DNA from: Candidatus Saccharibacteria bacterium UBA1944
GTDB taxonomy: Bacteria; Patescibacteriota; Saccharimonadia; Saccharimonadales; Saccharimonadaceae
Direction: 5' to 3'
DNA: 6,968 nt
Assembly (NCBI GenBank): GCA_002336935.1
Contig: DDEW01000001.1
Coordinates: forward strand, 1,535-8,502
Shown in pieces: positions 6,464 to 6,968 of this stretch; the first letter of the stretch is position 1, and each line of letters begins with the position of its first letter. The translations under genes and the position numbers were made by a program. Under the pieces are notes generated by a model. That model saw only the letters and a program-made list of their open reading frames with translations. It was not told the DNA's origin and did no database searches.

Positions 6464-6968
6464 ATGCCAAAACAACTAACCAAACAAACTACCCTTGGGC
6501 TTGCTCTTCCGCCCCGCGCCGGGGCGGAAGAGCCCGTTGCTTCGCCAGCGGCGAAGCCAAGCGAAAAATCTAAAAAAATACCAGTCAACCGGATGCGTCA
6601 GCGTATCCGCAAGCTACCGCCCACTCACTACACACTGTATCGCTCGGCGGTGTCGCTGCTAGAATACACCTACCGGCTGATTGAAAAGTTCCCCAAAAGC
6701 GAAAAGCTGGCACTTGCGCACGACATCCGCCGGCGCACCGAAGACGTGGTGGAGTTGGTGCTCGAAGCGGTGAGTTTTTATAGCAAAGACAAAAACCGCG
6801 AAGCTCTGCTCCGTAAAACCGACATACACCTGAAGATGATTGCCGTGCTGGTAGAATATGCCTACAAAAAGCGCTACATCACCGACCAAAACCTCACGGC
6901 TTGGGCAAACAAACTTTGCACGCTCGACGACGAAGTCATAACGTGGGCGATGAACATAGCCAAGCAGG
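6464..6968 (+). CDS. avd: Avd-type DGR accessory protein (four-helix bundle), 3' end cut by window edge
   Basis: 168 residues are visible. From residue 55 on the protein is a helical bundle: LYRSAVSLLEYTYRLIEKFP (58-77), SEKLALAHDIRRRTEDVVEL (79-98), NREALLRKTDIHLKMIAVLV (111-130) and TDQNLTAWANKLCTLDDEVI (140-159). It is basic and has the FP/SEK.ALA.DIRR pattern of the Avd/23S-rRNA-intervening-sequence protein family. Avd forms a positively charged pentameric barrel that binds the DGR reverse transcriptase and template RNA. It lies 43 bases after the variable-protein gene, where avd usually sits; the template and reverse transcriptase should follow. The first 43 residues are a Pro/Ala/Lys-rich extension absent from classical ~128-residue Avd and encoded over two strong hairpins. 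An alternative start at 6593 (Met44) would give a standard-length protein. Neither start has a Shine-Dalgarno sequence, so the start is uncertain while the family call is good. Confidence 0.83.
   Translation, partial: MPKQLTKQTTLGLALPPRAGAEEPVASPAAKPSEKSKKIPVNRMRQRIRKLPPTHYTLYRSAVSLLEYTYRLIEKFPKSEKLALAHDIRRRTEDVVELVLEAVSFYSKDKNREALLRKTDIHLKMIAVLVEYAYKKRYITDQNLTAWANKLCTLDDEVITWAMNIAKQ
6503..6533. repeat. Perfect GC-rich 14-bp inverted repeat
   Basis: GCTCTTCCGCCCCG (6503-6516) and CGGGGCGGAAGAGC (6520-6533) are exact reverse complements separated by CGC. No T-run follows, so it is not an ordinary intrinsic terminator. It lies within the N-terminal extension of avd, or between the variable-protein gene and avd if the start at 6593 is used. 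Its base composition is far more GC-rich than the sequence on either side. Confidence 0.85.
6539..6557. repeat. Second perfect inverted repeat, 8 bp
   Basis: GCTTCGCC (6539-6546) and GGCGAAGC (6550-6557) are exact reverse complements with the 3-base loop AGC. It starts five bases after the 14-bp hairpin, so the two would stack as a tandem hairpin pair in RNA or single-stranded DNA. Confidence 0.75.

Noticed and set aside
6503..6557. An intrinsic transcription terminator between the surface protein and avd.
   Set aside because: The stems are strong but neither is followed by a T-run on either strand; the second is followed by CAAGCGAAAAATC.
4414..6968. A template repeat inside the window.
   Set aside because: I looked for a second copy of the VR core around GGGTTTCGTGCTGTC and of the RGG-coding segment and found none.
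1..6968. CRISPR array, tRNA or rRNA genes.
   Set aside because: No regularly spaced direct repeats, no tRNA-like cloverleaf and no rRNA-like sequence were seen by eye; no search was run.

Overview
The window looks like part of a genome from the Candidate Phyla Radiation (Patescibacteria), most likely a Saccharibacteria-like lineage. This is inferred from three things: a surface protein built from CPR-style beta-rich repeats plus a formylglycine-generating-enzyme (FGE)-like C-type-lectin fold, an AAA_14/DUF4143 ATPase, and a large serine recombinase beside a replication-relaxation-like protein. The standard code fits: genes stop with TAA or TAG, Trp is TGG, and no in-frame TGA was seen.

Left part (1-2809) is mobile-element territory. 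A large serine recombinase runs leftwards off the window edge (1-1679, minus). It is preceded by a 52-residue overlapping ORF (1660-1818) and a strong promoter. The spacer of that promoter holds a perfect inverted repeat, TATCCC-4-GGGATA, a likely repressor site. A winged-helix protein resembling the replication-relaxation family (2021-2809, plus) is divergently oriented and is the obvious candidate regulator or partner. Convergent to it, 21 bases away, is a DUF4143-type ATPase (2831-4144, minus), whose true start is set by a strong Shine-Dalgarno sequence.

Right part (4333-6968) is the left half of a diversity-generating retroelement (DGR). A promoter with a perfect TATAAT drives a 668-residue membrane-anchored surface protein (4414-6420). 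Its C-terminus has the hallmarks of a DGR variable region: an FGE/CLec fold, an RGG...NG...GFR ending, A-depletion and a switch in codon use. A hairpin overlaps the stop codon directly after the variable region. The next gene (6464 to the edge) is an Avd-type four-helix-bundle accessory protein, with two GC-rich perfect hairpins in its 5' part. The template repeat and reverse transcriptase are not in the window and should lie just to the right.

Working model (inference): the reverse transcriptase and Avd copy an adenine-mutagenised template into the 3' end of the surface-protein gene. This would diversify a ligand-binding face on a protein exposed outside the cell. The recombinase neighbourhood may be an integrated element next to the DGR or a carrier of it.
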